A stretch of 64,000 bases of DNA from Dongia sedimenti (GTDB lineage Bacteria > Pseudomonadota > Alphaproteobacteria > Dongiales > Dongiaceae): NCBI GenBank assembly GCA_030715195.1, contig JAUYVI010000003.1, positions 705,700-769,699 on the forward strand, given 5' to 3'. The notes under the pieces were generated by a model that did no database searches, was not told where the DNA came from, and saw nothing but the letters and a program-made list of their open reading frames with translations. This document shows, piece after piece, positions 52,132-61,346 of this stretch (position 1 is the stretch's first letter; each line of letters opens with the position of its first letter). The position numbers were made by a program, and so were the translations under genes.

Positions 52132-53199
52132 TCACTGCTCCTGAACCTGGGCCTGGAAATCGTCATGCTCGGTCAATTGGCCGAGCTTCGCGACGCGCGC
52201 TTCTTCCGCGTTGCGAACGACCTTCCAGTAGTTGTGATGCCAGGACCGGTACTTCCAGTCGGGGCAGCCCGCGCACATCGAGATCTCACCGCCACGACCG
52301 GCCAGATGCTTGTCCCGGTAGAACTTGAAGCCCTCGCCGTGCCAGATCTCGCTGATCGTCTGGGTGTTGACGTTGCCCATGCTGGTATTGGCGGAGATAT
52401 CATAGCCGCAGACCATAACATTGCCGCGGCTGTCGATATTGAGCCGCTCGAAAATGAACGGGCACGGCACTTCATCGGTGTTGAGATACGCCGAGGGATC
52501 CGCGGACTTGCCAGAATCGAGGGTCGTGTTGACGCCCCAGGTCAGGAACTTGCGCTTGATCAGATAGTCAACGCCGATGCCTTCGACCCAGAATTTCTCG
52601 ACCGCATCGATATCGACGCCCTGCTGGTTGACGGCGGAGGCGATGACCTTGGTCGTGCCCCGCATCTCGTTGCGCAGCCGGATCATGCGCCTGACGTTGG
52701 TTGTCAGCTCTTCCCAGACCAGGCCCTTGCGGACCACCGAATAGGTCTCGGCGTCGCAGGCATCGACCGAGAACTCGATCAAATCAACCCCGGCTTCGAT
52801 CAGGGCGCGGGAATTCTCTTCTGTGAACATCGAGCCGTTGGTGATGAGGCCGATCTTGCAGCCGACCGACTTTGCATAGACCAGAAGCTCGGTCGCTTTC
52901 GGATGCAGCATCGGCTCGCCGCCCCCGGAAATCCGGAGATAGGCGCCGTGCGGACCGGATTCGTCGGCGATCTTCTTGAAGATCGCCTCCGACATGTAGG
53001 GCGCGTCGCGATACTCGGCGCGGATGTTAGAGTTGGTGTAGGGACAGTGCGGGCAGAGCGCGTTACACGGATAAACGTAGGACAGCACCAGCATCATCGG
53101 AAACTTCGCCGCTTCCGGGCGAAGACCGTACTCCGCCTGCGCCGCTTCCAGCGCGGCTGCGTTCTGGGCTGCCGAGGCCTGGTTGCTTTGCACGGTCAC
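52132..53199 (-). CDS. Radical SAM/SPASM-domain enzyme
   Basis: This 355-residue enzyme has the radical SAM motif CNALCPHC (CxxxCxxC), RISGGGEPMLHP for SAM binding, and a C-terminal SPASM-type cysteine set (EVPCPFIFER, VMVCGYDIS, MCAGCPDWK) for auxiliary Fe-S clusters. The start is GTG at 53199, overlapping the upstream radical SAM stop as GTGA. It is coupled to a second radical SAM enzyme and followed by asnB. The substrate is unknown; a sugar or a peptide is possible. Confidence 0.85.
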   Translation of the reverse strand: MTVQSNQASAAQNAAALEAAQAEYGLRPEAAKFPMMLVLSYVYPCNALCPHCPYTNSNIRAEYRDAPYMSEAIFKKIADESGPHGAYLRISGGGEPMLHPKATELLVYAKSVGCKIGLITNGSMFTEENSRALIEAGVDLIEFSVDACDAETYSVVRKGLVWEELTTNVRRMIRLRNEMRGTTKVIASAVNQQGVDIDAVEKFWVEGIGVDYLIKRKFLTWGVNTTLDSGKSADPSAYLNTDEVPCPFIFERLNIDSRGNVMVCGYDISANTSMGNVNTQTISEIWHGEGFKFYRDKHLAGRGGEISMCAGCPDWKYRSWHHNYWKVVRNAEEARVAKLGQLTEHDDFQAQVQEQ

Positions 53200-54242
53200 T
53201 CCGCCGCCCCTGCGGCGGCGGTTGCCGGCTTTGCCGCCTTCTTCTCGTCGTACCAGAAGGGACGGGTCCCCTCGACCTTTTCTTCCTCGTACTGGGCGCC
53301 GGCCACCTGCCAGTCGCCACAGCCCTTGCAGATGTTCGGAATATCGCGCCAGCGGTGCTCGCGATGCGGCTTGCGGACCTTCTCGCCGAGAATGTCCCAC
53401 AGTTCCTTGACCGACTTGTCCCGGACGTTGCCGGCTTCGAACATGCCTTCGTAATCGACCGCGCAGGCCACGACCTTGCCGTTCTGGTGGATCGCCATCG
53501 TATTGTTGGACCACGGGCAGGCGATGCGGAACTGCGTGTTGTGGTCGATCGTGTCGGTGCGCACGGTGCCGGTCGCGGTCCATTCCAGCATCGGCCGGAT
53601 CTTCACCTCGGCGCCGCGCGCCGACCAGAACTCGTAATAGCCGGCGGCCTCGTGGGCGTTCTCTTTCATCACCGAGAACTGCGCCGTGATCGTCGGGTAG
53701 ATCTGGCCCCGCTCCATGCGTCGGCGGCAGAGCTCCTCGACCATCGGATAGACCTCATCGTACTTCGCCTTGGCGCGGATGTGCTCGAAGGTCTCCTTGG
53801 AGAGGCCGTCCAGGCTGAGGATGAAGCGCTTCAGCGGCGAACGCAGGATCTTCTCGATGTTGTCGTCGCGATCGAGCAGGGTGCCGTTGGAGTTCAGCAC
53901 CAGATTCTCGCAGCCGACCGAAGCCGCGTAGTCCAGGCGGTCCCAGAGCTCGTTGCCGAGAATGAAGGCCTCGCCGTAGAAGGTCGGCCAGACCTCGCAT
54001 TTCGGCGATTCGCGGCCGACTTCCTCGACGATCTTGTTCCAGAGCGAGCGGTCCATATGCCGCTGCTCGCGAATCATCTCGCGATGCGAGCAGTGGATGC
54101 ACTTAAGGTTGCAGTAGGACGTGTTCTCGACGACGAGCTGCGGGGGGAATGGGTGATCCACCAGACGCGATTCGATATCGAGCAGCGTCTTGCGCCGCTC
54201 TTCATCAGCCAAGTGTTTCTTGCGTAACGAAAAGTCCGTCAT
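53196..54242 (-). CDS. Radical SAM/SPASM-domain enzyme
   Basis: This 348-residue enzyme carries CNLKCIHC (CxxxCxxC), a SAM-binding region (EVWPTFYGEAFI), ILSLDGLSKETFEHIR and a C-terminal SPASM set (RIACPWSN, VVACAVDYEG, ICKGCGDW). ATG at 54242 gives a normal N-terminus; a longer reading would enter the promoter. It is the first gene of a three-gene operon with a second radical SAM enzyme and asnB. The C-terminal Ala-rich tail (AAKPATAAAGAAE) is likely disordered. Substrate unknown. Confidence 0.85.
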   Translation of the reverse strand: MTDFSLRKKHLADEERRKTLLDIESRLVDHPFPPQLVVENTSYCNLKCIHCSHREMIREQRHMDRSLWNKIVEEVGRESPKCEVWPTFYGEAFILGNELWDRLDYAASVGCENLVLNSNGTLLDRDDNIEKILRSPLKRFILSLDGLSKETFEHIRAKAKYDEVYPMVEELCRRRMERGQIYPTITAQFSVMKENAHEAAGYYEFWSARGAEVKIRPMLEWTATGTVRTDTIDHNTQFRIACPWSNNTMAIHQNGKVVACAVDYEGMFEAGNVRDKSVKELWDILGEKVRKPHREHRWRDIPNICKGCGDWQVAGAQYEEEKVEGTRPFWYDEKKAAKPATAAAGAAE

Positions 54243-54394
54243 GCTGCCAGCTGTCCAAAAATTGGTGCAAAGTTGCGCGGAGTATATAGACTGCGGCCTC
54301 TTATTTAAAGTCAAACTCGGGCAGTGGCTTAACCGCCCGAAGTCCAGAAAATTCCCGTAAACCGGACCGTTCCGAGTCGACCGTAGCACGAATA

Positions 54395-54730
54395 ATGAGC
54401 ATCAAGATCAAAGGCTATCTCTTCACCGGCCCCTTCCCGGTCGAGAAGACCAACCGGCGCGCGAATCAGGCTGAAACGGTTTTTGCGGTTGTCCGAAAGG
54501 GCGGCTCCGCTTGGGATCCCGTATTCGAATTGCTGGATTTGGGCCGGACCGGCAGCACCGGGATGGCATTTGCCGACCATCCGCACGCCGCTGCGTGGCG
54601 CGGCGGCGATGGAACGCTCGCCAGCATTTACCTGCTCGACACCACGACACAACCGGAAGCTGCCGCAGACCTGGACAAGGTGGTTGGCGACATCCTGGCG
54701 GCACATACTTTGCCGGCTGCGCTGAAATAG
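54395..54730 (+). CDS. Small protein of unknown function
   Basis: This 111-residue protein is divergent from the radical SAM genes and lies five bases before wbqC. I recognise no domain. It starts MSIKIKGYLFTGPFPVEKT, is mixed alpha/beta by eye, lacks a signal peptide or membrane span, and has an acidic C-terminal half with an amphipathic helix (AAADLDKVVGDILAAH). The plausible codon pattern and tight coupling to wbqC support a real gene. It probably takes part in the same modification pathway. Confidence 0.7.
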   Translation: MSIKIKGYLFTGPFPVEKTNRRANQAETVFAVVRKGGSAWDPVFELLDLGRTGSTGMAFADHPHAAAWRGGDGTLASIYLLDTTTQPEAAADLDKVVGDILAAHTLPAALK

Positions 54731-54735
54731 CGCCG

Positions 54736-55443
54736 ATGCGGCTCGCCATCCTGCAGCCGAGTTATCTGCCCTGGCTCGGCTATTTCGATCAAATCGACCG
54801 CGTCGACACCTTCGTCTATTACGACGATGTCCAGTACGACAAGAACGGCTGGCGGAACCGCAACCGCGTGAAAGGTCCGAATGGACCGGTTTGGCTCACG
54901 GTTCCGGTCAAGCTCAGCGGCCGCGGCCTGCAGCGCATCTGCGATGTGGAAATCGACGGGCAGCAGAATTGGGCGCAGAAGCACCTCCGTTCGATCACGC
55001 AATTTTACGCCAAGGCGCCCTACGGCAGTGATTATATCCCCGGCCTGACCGAACTCCTGGGACGGACCTGGACGCATCTGGCGGATCTCGATATCGCGAT
55101 CAACCAGACCATCATCCAGTGGCTGGGGCTCGGCGCCCGGGTGGTCAGGTCCTCAACCCTGGGCATCGACGGCGACCGCAACGAGCGCCTGATCCGCATC
55201 TGCCGGCACTTCGGCGCCGATCACTATCTCAGCGGCAACGCAGCCAAGGCCTATATCGATCTCGAGACCTTCGCCGCCTCCGGGATCTCGGTCGAGTGGC
55301 AGGATTACGAGCACCCGAGCTATTCCCAGCTCCACGGCGCGTTCGTTTCCCATCTCTCGGTGATCGATCTGCTGATGAACGCCGGACCCGAAAGCCGGGC
55401 GATTCTCCGCTCCGGCCGGCCTATCGACAGCAAACCAGCCTAA
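54736..55443 (+). CDS. WbqC-family protein
   Basis: This 235-residue protein fits the WbqC family: LAILQPSYLPWLGYFDQIDRVDTFVYYDDVQYDKNGWRNRNRVKG is a near-perfect family N-terminus, and YLSGNAAKAYID and the final SVIDLLMNAG also match. WbqC proteins occur in O-antigen and other glycan loci, often with aminosugar acylation. It follows the small unknown gene by five bases. Confidence 0.87.
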   Translation: MRLAILQPSYLPWLGYFDQIDRVDTFVYYDDVQYDKNGWRNRNRVKGPNGPVWLTVPVKLSGRGLQRICDVEIDGQQNWAQKHLRSITQFYAKAPYGSDYIPGLTELLGRTWTHLADLDIAINQTIIQWLGLGARVVRSSTLGIDGDRNERLIRICRHFGADHYLSGNAAKAYIDLETFAASGISVEWQDYEHPSYSQLHGAFVSHLSVIDLLMNAGPESRAILRSGRPIDSKPA

Positions 55444-55498
55444 CCTTATAAGTGCTCGCCCGGCCGGGGCCAAACTAGGATGATTCACGGAGTTCATC

Positions 55499-55735
55499 AT
55501 GGAAGAAAGGCCGCTCAAGAAGTCCGAGGTTCTCGCCATCGAGAACATCAGGCGCATCGCGGATCAGATCCGCGCGGAGCGCAACGATGCCTTGGCCCTG
55601 GCTCAGGAAATGCGCGAGAAGCTGGAAACGGCGGTCGCCGGCCTCACCGAGCTGAAGGTCTTGATCGGACCCGCGGCGCCCGGCGGCGCCGTGGAAAGGA
55701 TCGATAGCCTTCTCGCGCAGCTGAAGGTCCAGTAA
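55499..55735 (+). CDS. Short coiled-coil protein of unknown function
   Basis: This 78-residue protein is predicted almost entirely helical by its heptad-like pattern (ENIRRIADQIRAERNDALALAQEMREKLETAVAGL). No domain is recognised and no signal or membrane segment is seen. It lies between wbqC and a UPF0104 membrane-protein gene on the same strand. Its AGTTC-rich upstream region lacks a strong ribosome site, so start ATG at 55499 is a best guess. Confidence 0.65.
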   Translation: MEERPLKKSEVLAIENIRRIADQIRAERNDALALAQEMREKLETAVAGLTELKVLIGPAAPGGAVERIDSLLAQLKVQ

Positions 55736-55760
55736 GCGCGGTGCGATCGGGCAAGGCGGC

Positions 55761-56807
55761 ATGAGCGATCCGTCGGGCCGCGAAGACGGCGACGCCGCTG
55801 CGATCGAGCAGGCCGTCTCAGCTGGGCGCCATCCGGTCCGGTCGATCGCAATCACCCTGCTGCAGCTGCTGATCTGTGGCTTTGCGGTGTGGCTCGTCGT
55901 CCGCCTCGATCTTGTCGATTTCTCCCTGCTGGCGGGGCTGCTGGATCATCCGGGCGCCATCGCGATCGTGTTCTGCCTGTCATTGGCCACGGTGCCGGTG
56001 GCGGGGTTCCGCTGGTATCTTCTGATGCGCGCGCAAGCGGTCGATGTCCGGCTGCTGCCGACGATCCGCGTGACCGCCATCGCCGCGGCCGGCAACGCCC
56101 TCATTCTGGGCGGGATCGGCGGCGAAGTCGTCCGGGTCGCGTTCGCCGCACGGCGAATCCCCGGCCAGCGTACTGCCGCATTGACCAGCATCGTTCTGGA
56201 CCGGGTGCTGGCGATGCTCGGGGCGCTCTTGATCGGCAGCGCGGCAATCCCGACCTTGAGCGCGGCGATCGCCGGGTCGCACGTGCTTTCCGTCGCCGCG
56301 ACGTTCCTGATCGGCGGATTGCTCGCGGCGATTTCGGCTATGGCAATCGCCATCCTCGCCGTCGGCGCCCGGCAAATCACGCAGCTGGTGGAGGGCTGGG
56401 TCCGGCCCCGGCGCCTGGCGGAATTCATCCTCCACACGATGCGGGCCATTGCCTGCTATCGGACCCAGTGGCGCGTCCTGGTGGCATGTGCGCTGCTTTC
56501 CGCCTGCGTCGCCGCAGTGGGGCCGATCTGCCTCTTCATCCTCTGCAGCACGCAGGGAGCGGGCGACGTCGGTTACGCAGGATTGGTTTTCGCGACCAGC
56601 ATCGCGTCAATCGCCAATCTCCTGCCGATTTCGCCGGGTGGCCTGGGTGTTGGGGAAGGCGTGTTCGCCCAACTGTGCGTGCTGCTGGGGGGAGCAGCCG
56701 TGGCGGCGCAGTATGGCACCGTGTTCCTCGGCAACCGCGCCGTTTCGACCGTGGCGTTGCTGGCCGGACTGCTCGTGGCACTCGGGCAGAGATCCAAGGC
56801 TTCCTGA
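55761..56807 (+). CDS. UPF0104 / lysylphosphatidylglycerol synthase TM-region protein
   Basis: This 348-residue membrane protein has about eight hydrophobic spans and the UPF0104 hallmark near the end, NLLPISPGGLGVGEGVF. The N-terminal 28 residues are polar. Family members are the membrane part of MprF-like flippases and occur in polysaccharide and lipid loci, where they may move lipid-linked precursors. It lacks the soluble synthase domain of MprF. Confidence 0.87.
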   Translation: MSDPSGREDGDAAAIEQAVSAGRHPVRSIAITLLQLLICGFAVWLVVRLDLVDFSLLAGLLDHPGAIAIVFCLSLATVPVAGFRWYLLMRAQAVDVRLLPTIRVTAIAAAGNALILGGIGGEVVRVAFAARRIPGQRTAALTSIVLDRVLAMLGALLIGSAAIPTLSAAIAGSHVLSVAATFLIGGLLAAISAMAIAILAVGARQITQLVEGWVRPRRLAEFILHTMRAIACYRTQWRVLVACALLSACVAAVGPICLFILCSTQGAGDVGYAGLVFATSIASIANLLPISPGGLGVGEGVFAQLCVLLGGAAVAAQYGTVFLGNRAVSTVALLAGLLVALGQRSKAS

Positions 56808-56829
56808 ATCTCGGCGAGGTCGACGTCGG

Positions 56830-57864
56830 TCAGTGCTGCTCGACCTTGCCGCTCGCCGTGATGATCGGAATCGTACGCATCCACATCTGCTGTTCCCAGG
56901 CCGATCGGTTGTTCGTGAACCAGTCGATCGTGTGTTGCAGGCCGACATCCCAGGTGTACTTGGCCTTCCAGCCGAGCCGCTCCGCGATCTTCCTGGCGTC
57001 ACCGGAGTGGCGTACGACCTGACCCGGGCGATTGCCGATGAAAGTGATGCTGTCCTTTCGCCCGTTCATCTTGGCGACGATGTCATGAGCGATGGAGAGG
57101 ATGCTGCGATCCTCGCCGGAGGCGACGTTGAAGACCTCGCCCACCACCTCGGCGTCGGGGGCGTGCATCACCAGATCGATCGCGCTGCAGGTGTCTTCGG
57201 CGTGGACGAAGTCGCGCGCGGCCGAGCCGTCGCCGTGGACGGTGATCGGCTGGTCCAGCAGCACGCCGGTGATGAACCGCGGAACGACCTTCTCCAGATG
57301 CTGGCGCGGGCCGTAATTGTTGAACGGGCGAACGATGACGGCGGGAATCTTGTAGGTCGCCCAGTATGAATAGACCAGGCGATCGGCCCCGCATTTCGCG
57401 CTGGCGTAGGGACTCATCGGGTTGAGCGGATGCTCCTCGTTCATCAGCGTCTCGTTCGCGGTGCCGTAGACTTCGGAAGTCGAGACGTGGATCAGCCGCT
57501 TCACCTGCTTGCCGCTCTTCAAGACGGCATGCGCCACGGTCTGGGTGCCGAGCACGTCGGTTTCGAAGAACAGGCGGTTGTCGTAGATCGAGCGCGTCAC
57601 ATGCGTCTCGGCGGCGAAATGCACGATGTAGTCCGAACGCTGGACCAGCGACGTGACGAGATCCGGGTTGGTGACCGAGCCGTACCAGAACTCGAACCGG
57701 TCGGTCGGCCGGTCGACAGCGTCAGGCAGATTACTGAATGATCCGGCATAGGTCATCGCATCGAGCACGAGGATGCGATAGTCGGGATACTTCTCGCGCA
57801 AGTGCCGCACGAAAGTAGACCCGATGAACCCCGCGCCACCGGTCACCAATACGGTTTTCGACAT
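56830..57864 (-). CDS. NDP-sugar epimerase/dehydratase, extended SDR family
   Basis: This 344-residue enzyme has the Rossmann motif TGGAGFIG, FAAETHVTRSIYD, the catalytic STSEVYG with Tyr/Lys in YASAKCGAD, and RPFNNYGPRQHLEKVVPRF. Overall it follows the dTDP-glucose 4,6-dehydratase type, but the catalytic triplet is T-S-E rather than the T-D-E of RfbB. T-S-E occurs in GDP-mannose dehydratase and UDP-glucuronate decarboxylase-like enzymes. ATG at 57864 precedes the Rossmann motif directly. It diverges from the DegT aminotransferase gene, which probably uses its keto-sugar product. Confidence 0.85.
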   Translation of the reverse strand: MSKTVLVTGGAGFIGSTFVRHLREKYPDYRILVLDAMTYAGSFSNLPDAVDRPTDRFEFWYGSVTNPDLVTSLVQRSDYIVHFAAETHVTRSIYDNRLFFETDVLGTQTVAHAVLKSGKQVKRLIHVSTSEVYGTANETLMNEEHPLNPMSPYASAKCGADRLVYSYWATYKIPAVIVRPFNNYGPRQHLEKVVPRFITGVLLDQPITVHGDGSAARDFVHAEDTCSAIDLVMHAPDAEVVGEVFNVASGEDRSILSIAHDIVAKMNGRKDSITFIGNRPGQVVRHSGDARKIAERLGWKAKYTWDVGLQHTIDWFTNNRSAWEQQMWMRTIPIITASGKVEQH

Positions 57865-58090
57865 CGCCTCATTTTCCTGCTTATTCAGTCCGACCGCGGC
57901 CCGGCCGCGCATATGTTTGCTGGGCAACTCCCCTGCCCGGATCGCGACGCAAATTCCCGTACGGCTTGCACTTTGTCAATGCTTTGGATAGCTTGGCCCC
58001 TTTACCAGCTTCGCGCGCTTCACTCCACGATCGGGCGATGAGCGCCACCGGTTTGGTTGAATTTAACGCCCCGCCTCACTGGATCCTCGC

Positions 58091-59224
58091 ATGACGCCGA
58101 TTCCCTTCTACCGGCACGATCTTGGCCAGCCCGAACTCGACGCCCTGGCCAAGGTCCTGGCCGGACCGATCCTCACCACCGGCGCGACGGTCGCCGAGTT
58201 CGAGTCGCGTTTTGCGGCACTGCTCGGGCGTCGTCACGCGCTGGCGGTGACGAGCTGCACAGGAGCGCTGCACATGTCGCTGATGGCCCTCGGGATCGGG
58301 CCCGGCGACGAGGTGATCACGACGCCGATGACCTTCGTGGCGACGGCCACCGCAATCATGGAATCCGGCGCGACGCCGGTTTTCGTCGATGTCGAGCCGG
58401 ATACCGGCAACCTCGACGCAGCCCTGGTCGGTGCCGCGGTCACACCGCGCACCAAAGCGATTCTCCCGGTGCATCTCTACGGCTTGATGTGCGATATGCG
58501 CGCACTCCGGGAAATCGCGGACGCGCACGGCCTGGCCATCATCGAGGACGCCGCGCATTGCATCGAAGGGGTGCGTGACGGCGCGCGCCCGGGCGAGCTC
58601 GGCGACACGGCCTGCTTCAGCTTCTTCGCGACCAAGAACATGACCTGCGGCGAGGGCGGGGCGCTCGTCACGGACGACGATGCACTCTACGAGAAGCTGA
58701 AGCTCATCCGGTTGCACGGCATGACCAAGACGGCGTTCGACCGGCATCAAGAAGGCTATAGCCACTGGGACGTTCCCGTCCTCGGCTGGAAGTACAATCT
58801 CAGCAATATCGATGCGGCGTTGTTGCTTCCGCAGTTCGATCGGATCGCCGGCAACCTCGAGCGCCGCCACGCCCTGGCCGAGAAGTACATCGATCGGCTT
58901 GGCAATCTGCCGGGTGTTCGGGTGCCGCAGTCGCGGCCCGATACGGTTCACGCGCGCCATCTGTTCACGATCTGGATTGACGGCATGAAGCGGGACGATG
59001 CTTTGGCGGCCCTGCGCGCGGCCGGCGTGGAATGCGTTGTCAATTATCGCGCGATTCATCTCATGACGCTGTTGCGTGAGCGCTTCGGCTTCAAACCCGG
59101 CGACTTCCCGGTGGCCGAGGCGATCGGCGAGAAGACCATCTCCCTGCCCTTCTATCCGCGCATGCCGGACTCGCACATCGACGAGGTCGGCAGCCGCCTG
59201 ACACAGATCCTGCTTTCCCGATGA
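58091..59224 (+). CDS. DegT/DnrJ/EryC1-family aminotransferase
   Basis: This 377-residue PLP enzyme would aminate a keto-sugar nucleotide. Its start PFYRHDLGQPELDAL, EDAAHCIEG, the PLP Lys in FFATKNMTCGEGG and the segment WKYNLSNIDAALLLPQ are typical. It is the natural partner of the divergent NDP-sugar dehydratase. Its stop overlaps the large membrane-protein start by four bases (ATGA). Confidence 0.9.
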   Translation: MTPIPFYRHDLGQPELDALAKVLAGPILTTGATVAEFESRFAALLGRRHALAVTSCTGALHMSLMALGIGPGDEVITTPMTFVATATAIMESGATPVFVDVEPDTGNLDAALVGAAVTPRTKAILPVHLYGLMCDMRALREIADAHGLAIIEDAAHCIEGVRDGARPGELGDTACFSFFATKNMTCGEGGALVTDDDALYEKLKLIRLHGMTKTAFDRHQEGYSHWDVPVLGWKYNLSNIDAALLLPQFDRIAGNLERRHALAEKYIDRLGNLPGVRVPQSRPDTVHARHLFTIWIDGMKRDDALAALRAAGVECVVNYRAIHLMTLLRERFGFKPGDFPVAEAIGEKTISLPFYPRMPDSHIDEVGSRLTQILLSR

Positions 59225-61344
59225 CCAAAGCCATCGACGCCGGGATGCTGCGCTTCGGAAGCGCCGGTCTACCACCGGAGCGGCGGCTCGTCGAACGGCT
59301 GACCGAAGTCGCCACCAGCGCTCTGCTGGTCGGGCTTCTGGTCGTCGGCGGTATCATGGTCATGCGCATGGGTTTTCCGATGCACGGCCGGGTCTACGCG
59401 ACGGCCTTGCTTTGGGTGGCCTTCATGCTGTTCGCGCCCCTGGCCCTCATCCGTCGCCTGGCGGCGACGCCGGCGTCCGATGCGATGCTGTATGCGCCCT
59501 GCTGCATGCTGAGCTTTGCCGCGCTGATGGCTGTCAGTTACCTGGGCATGGCCGGCACGATCCTGCTTGCCTGCGCGACTCTCGCGGCCATGGCCGAGCT
59601 GCGCGGCGCCCTGATCGCCGCGCTTCCCAGCACGCCGCGGCGCCTTGGACGGTGGGTGTTTCTGCTGCTGGCGGGGTTGCTCCTGGTGCTCGAGCTTTCC
59701 GGTTCGAGGAACGGTTCATTCATCGCCGATATCGTGGCCGAGTACGGCCGGGTCAACAACGACGTCTATTATCACTGGAGTCTGACGAACGCGCTGCGTT
59801 GGTTCGGCGTCACCGGGATCGGCGTCGATGGCGTCGTGCCGGTCACGTATTACCACACCGTGCATTTGGTCGCCGTGCGCCTGGCCGAGGCGGCGAATGC
59901 CGAGACCGGCATTGCCTTCATGGCGATGCGCCACGTCTTCCTGCCGGCGCTGACGCTGGCAGGCTTTGCGACGATGAGTCTGGCCATGGACCGGACCGGT
60001 CGGCTCAAGGGTGCGACGGCCCTGGCTCTGGTAACCATCCTGGTGCTCACCGGCAATCTGTACATTCTTGCGTTCGACGGCGAGAGTTTCCTTCTCGCCC
60101 TGATGTTGCTTTCCTGGGGTGCGGTGGCGCTCAACGACCTCGGCGAGACTCCGTCGGCGGACTTCCGCCGCCGCCTGGTGTCCTGGTCGAGCATCATTGT
60201 CATTCTGATTGCGATGGGTCTCACCAAGAGCTCGATCTGCCTGATCTTTCTCTGTCTCGCCGGATACACTGATCTGCGACAGAACTGGCGCCGGCCGCTC
60301 AGGCTCATCGGCCTCGGCTTCCTGCTCCTCGCGATCGTCGGGACATTGCTCTATCTCGTTGCGCCGCGCGGCACGATCACCGGTGTGGGCGGCGGCATCG
60401 CCGAAAACTTTCGCGCTGACGAAGGCCTGAAACCGGCAATGGCCACCTATTATGCAACGGCTCTGTTCGCGATCTGCATGAGTGTGATCGCCGCTTCCGG
60501 CGGGAGAGCGTTCCTCGGCAAGCTGGTGCGGGGTCGCTTACTGCAAGCCGAGCTCATGTTTGGCTGCATCGCAGCGTCCACGGTTCCCGCGCTCCTTTTC
60601 GTCATGCTGGACGGCGGCGCGGTCAATTTCACCGGCGTCCAGGTCTTTTGGTGCGCGGCGGCTGGCGTCGCGCTGCTGCCCGCCGCCAGCGAGCAGCTTC
60701 GAAACTATGCGGCTCGAGGGAAACCGGGGCGCATGCCCGCGGTCCGCTTTGCGGGTGTTCTGCCCTACCTGGTGCCGATCGCGATGTTTCTGCCCATCAG
60801 CGACAATCTGGCCAGGAACAACGGCAATCTGGCAATCTCAGCGAGCCTGTTGATCCGTACCCAGGACATGACCTATTTCGTCGACGATAAGAAGCTGCTC
60901 AACAAAGCCGACGCGCGCCGGGGCCGTCCCTTGCTGACGCAATCCGCTTTCTGGCATCCGGCCAACACCAGCACGCCGGCCGGAGCGCTGGTTCACGCGC
61001 TCCAAGATCTTCGGCATCGTTACGGACAGGATCTCGCGGCCTACGCGTCGCCGGACAACAAGGCCTTCTGGAATCTCAAGGAGTCCTGTCCAGGCAAGTC
61101 TCTGCTTGTGTTCGGACTGACTTCGGTCCCGTTGATAGACGGGTTGCCGCCCTTGTGGACCGGATGCGTTTTCGACCTGCGCCGCCCGCTTTACGGCCTG
61201 GAAACGATACCGCTTCGCCGGAGCGATGCGCCGCTGGACGACACGGCGCTCTGCAATCTCGCCAAAGAACGCGGCTTCGGCCTGGTTTACCGGATCGAGG
61301 ATCTGAACGCGCTCGATCGGAACCGGCTTCTCACCTGTTCCTGA
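59221..61344 (+). CDS. Large multi-spanning membrane protein of unknown function
   Basis: This 707-residue protein has about twelve hydrophobic spans in residues 35-540 and a soluble C-terminal region (about 550-707). Luminal-type motifs include DIVAEYGRVNNDVYYHW, typical of GT-C glycosyltransferases that carry an acidic residue in the first loop. A GT-C transferase or polysaccharide polymerase is the best guess, but I do not recognise a named family. It is coupled to the DegT gene by ATGA overlap. The convergent methyltransferase gene ends two bases later. Confidence 0.7.
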   Translation: MTKAIDAGMLRFGSAGLPPERRLVERLTEVATSALLVGLLVVGGIMVMRMGFPMHGRVYATALLWVAFMLFAPLALIRRLAATPASDAMLYAPCCMLSFAALMAVSYLGMAGTILLACATLAAMAELRGALIAALPSTPRRLGRWVFLLLAGLLLVLELSGSRNGSFIADIVAEYGRVNNDVYYHWSLTNALRWFGVTGIGVDGVVPVTYYHTVHLVAVRLAEAANAETGIAFMAMRHVFLPALTLAGFATMSLAMDRTGRLKGATALALVTILVLTGNLYILAFDGESFLLALMLLSWGAVALNDLGETPSADFRRRLVSWSSIIVILIAMGLTKSSICLIFLCLAGYTDLRQNWRRPLRLIGLGFLLLAIVGTLLYLVAPRGTITGVGGGIAENFRADEGLKPAMATYYATALFAICMSVIAASGGRAFLGKLVRGRLLQAELMFGCIAASTVPALLFVMLDGGAVNFTGVQVFWCAAAGVALLPAASEQLRNYAARGKPGRMPAVRFAGVLPYLVPIAMFLPISDNLARNNGNLAISASLLIRTQDMTYFVDDKKLLNKADARRGRPLLTQSAFWHPANTSTPAGALVHALQDLRHRYGQDLAAYASPDNKAFWNLKESCPGKSLLVFGLTSVPLIDGLPPLWTGCVFDLRRPLYGLETIPLRRSDAPLDDTALCNLAKERGFGLVYRIEDLNALDRNRLLTCS

Positions 61345-61346
61345 GA

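Noticed and set aside
50207..54242. A lasso-peptide or other RiPP cluster (asnB-like cyclase plus radical SAM enzymes)
   Set aside because: No precursor peptide, leader protease (B2) or recognition element (B1) is seen. The synthetase has the full Cys2 amidotransferase domain of true AsnB, and the neighbours are glycan genes.
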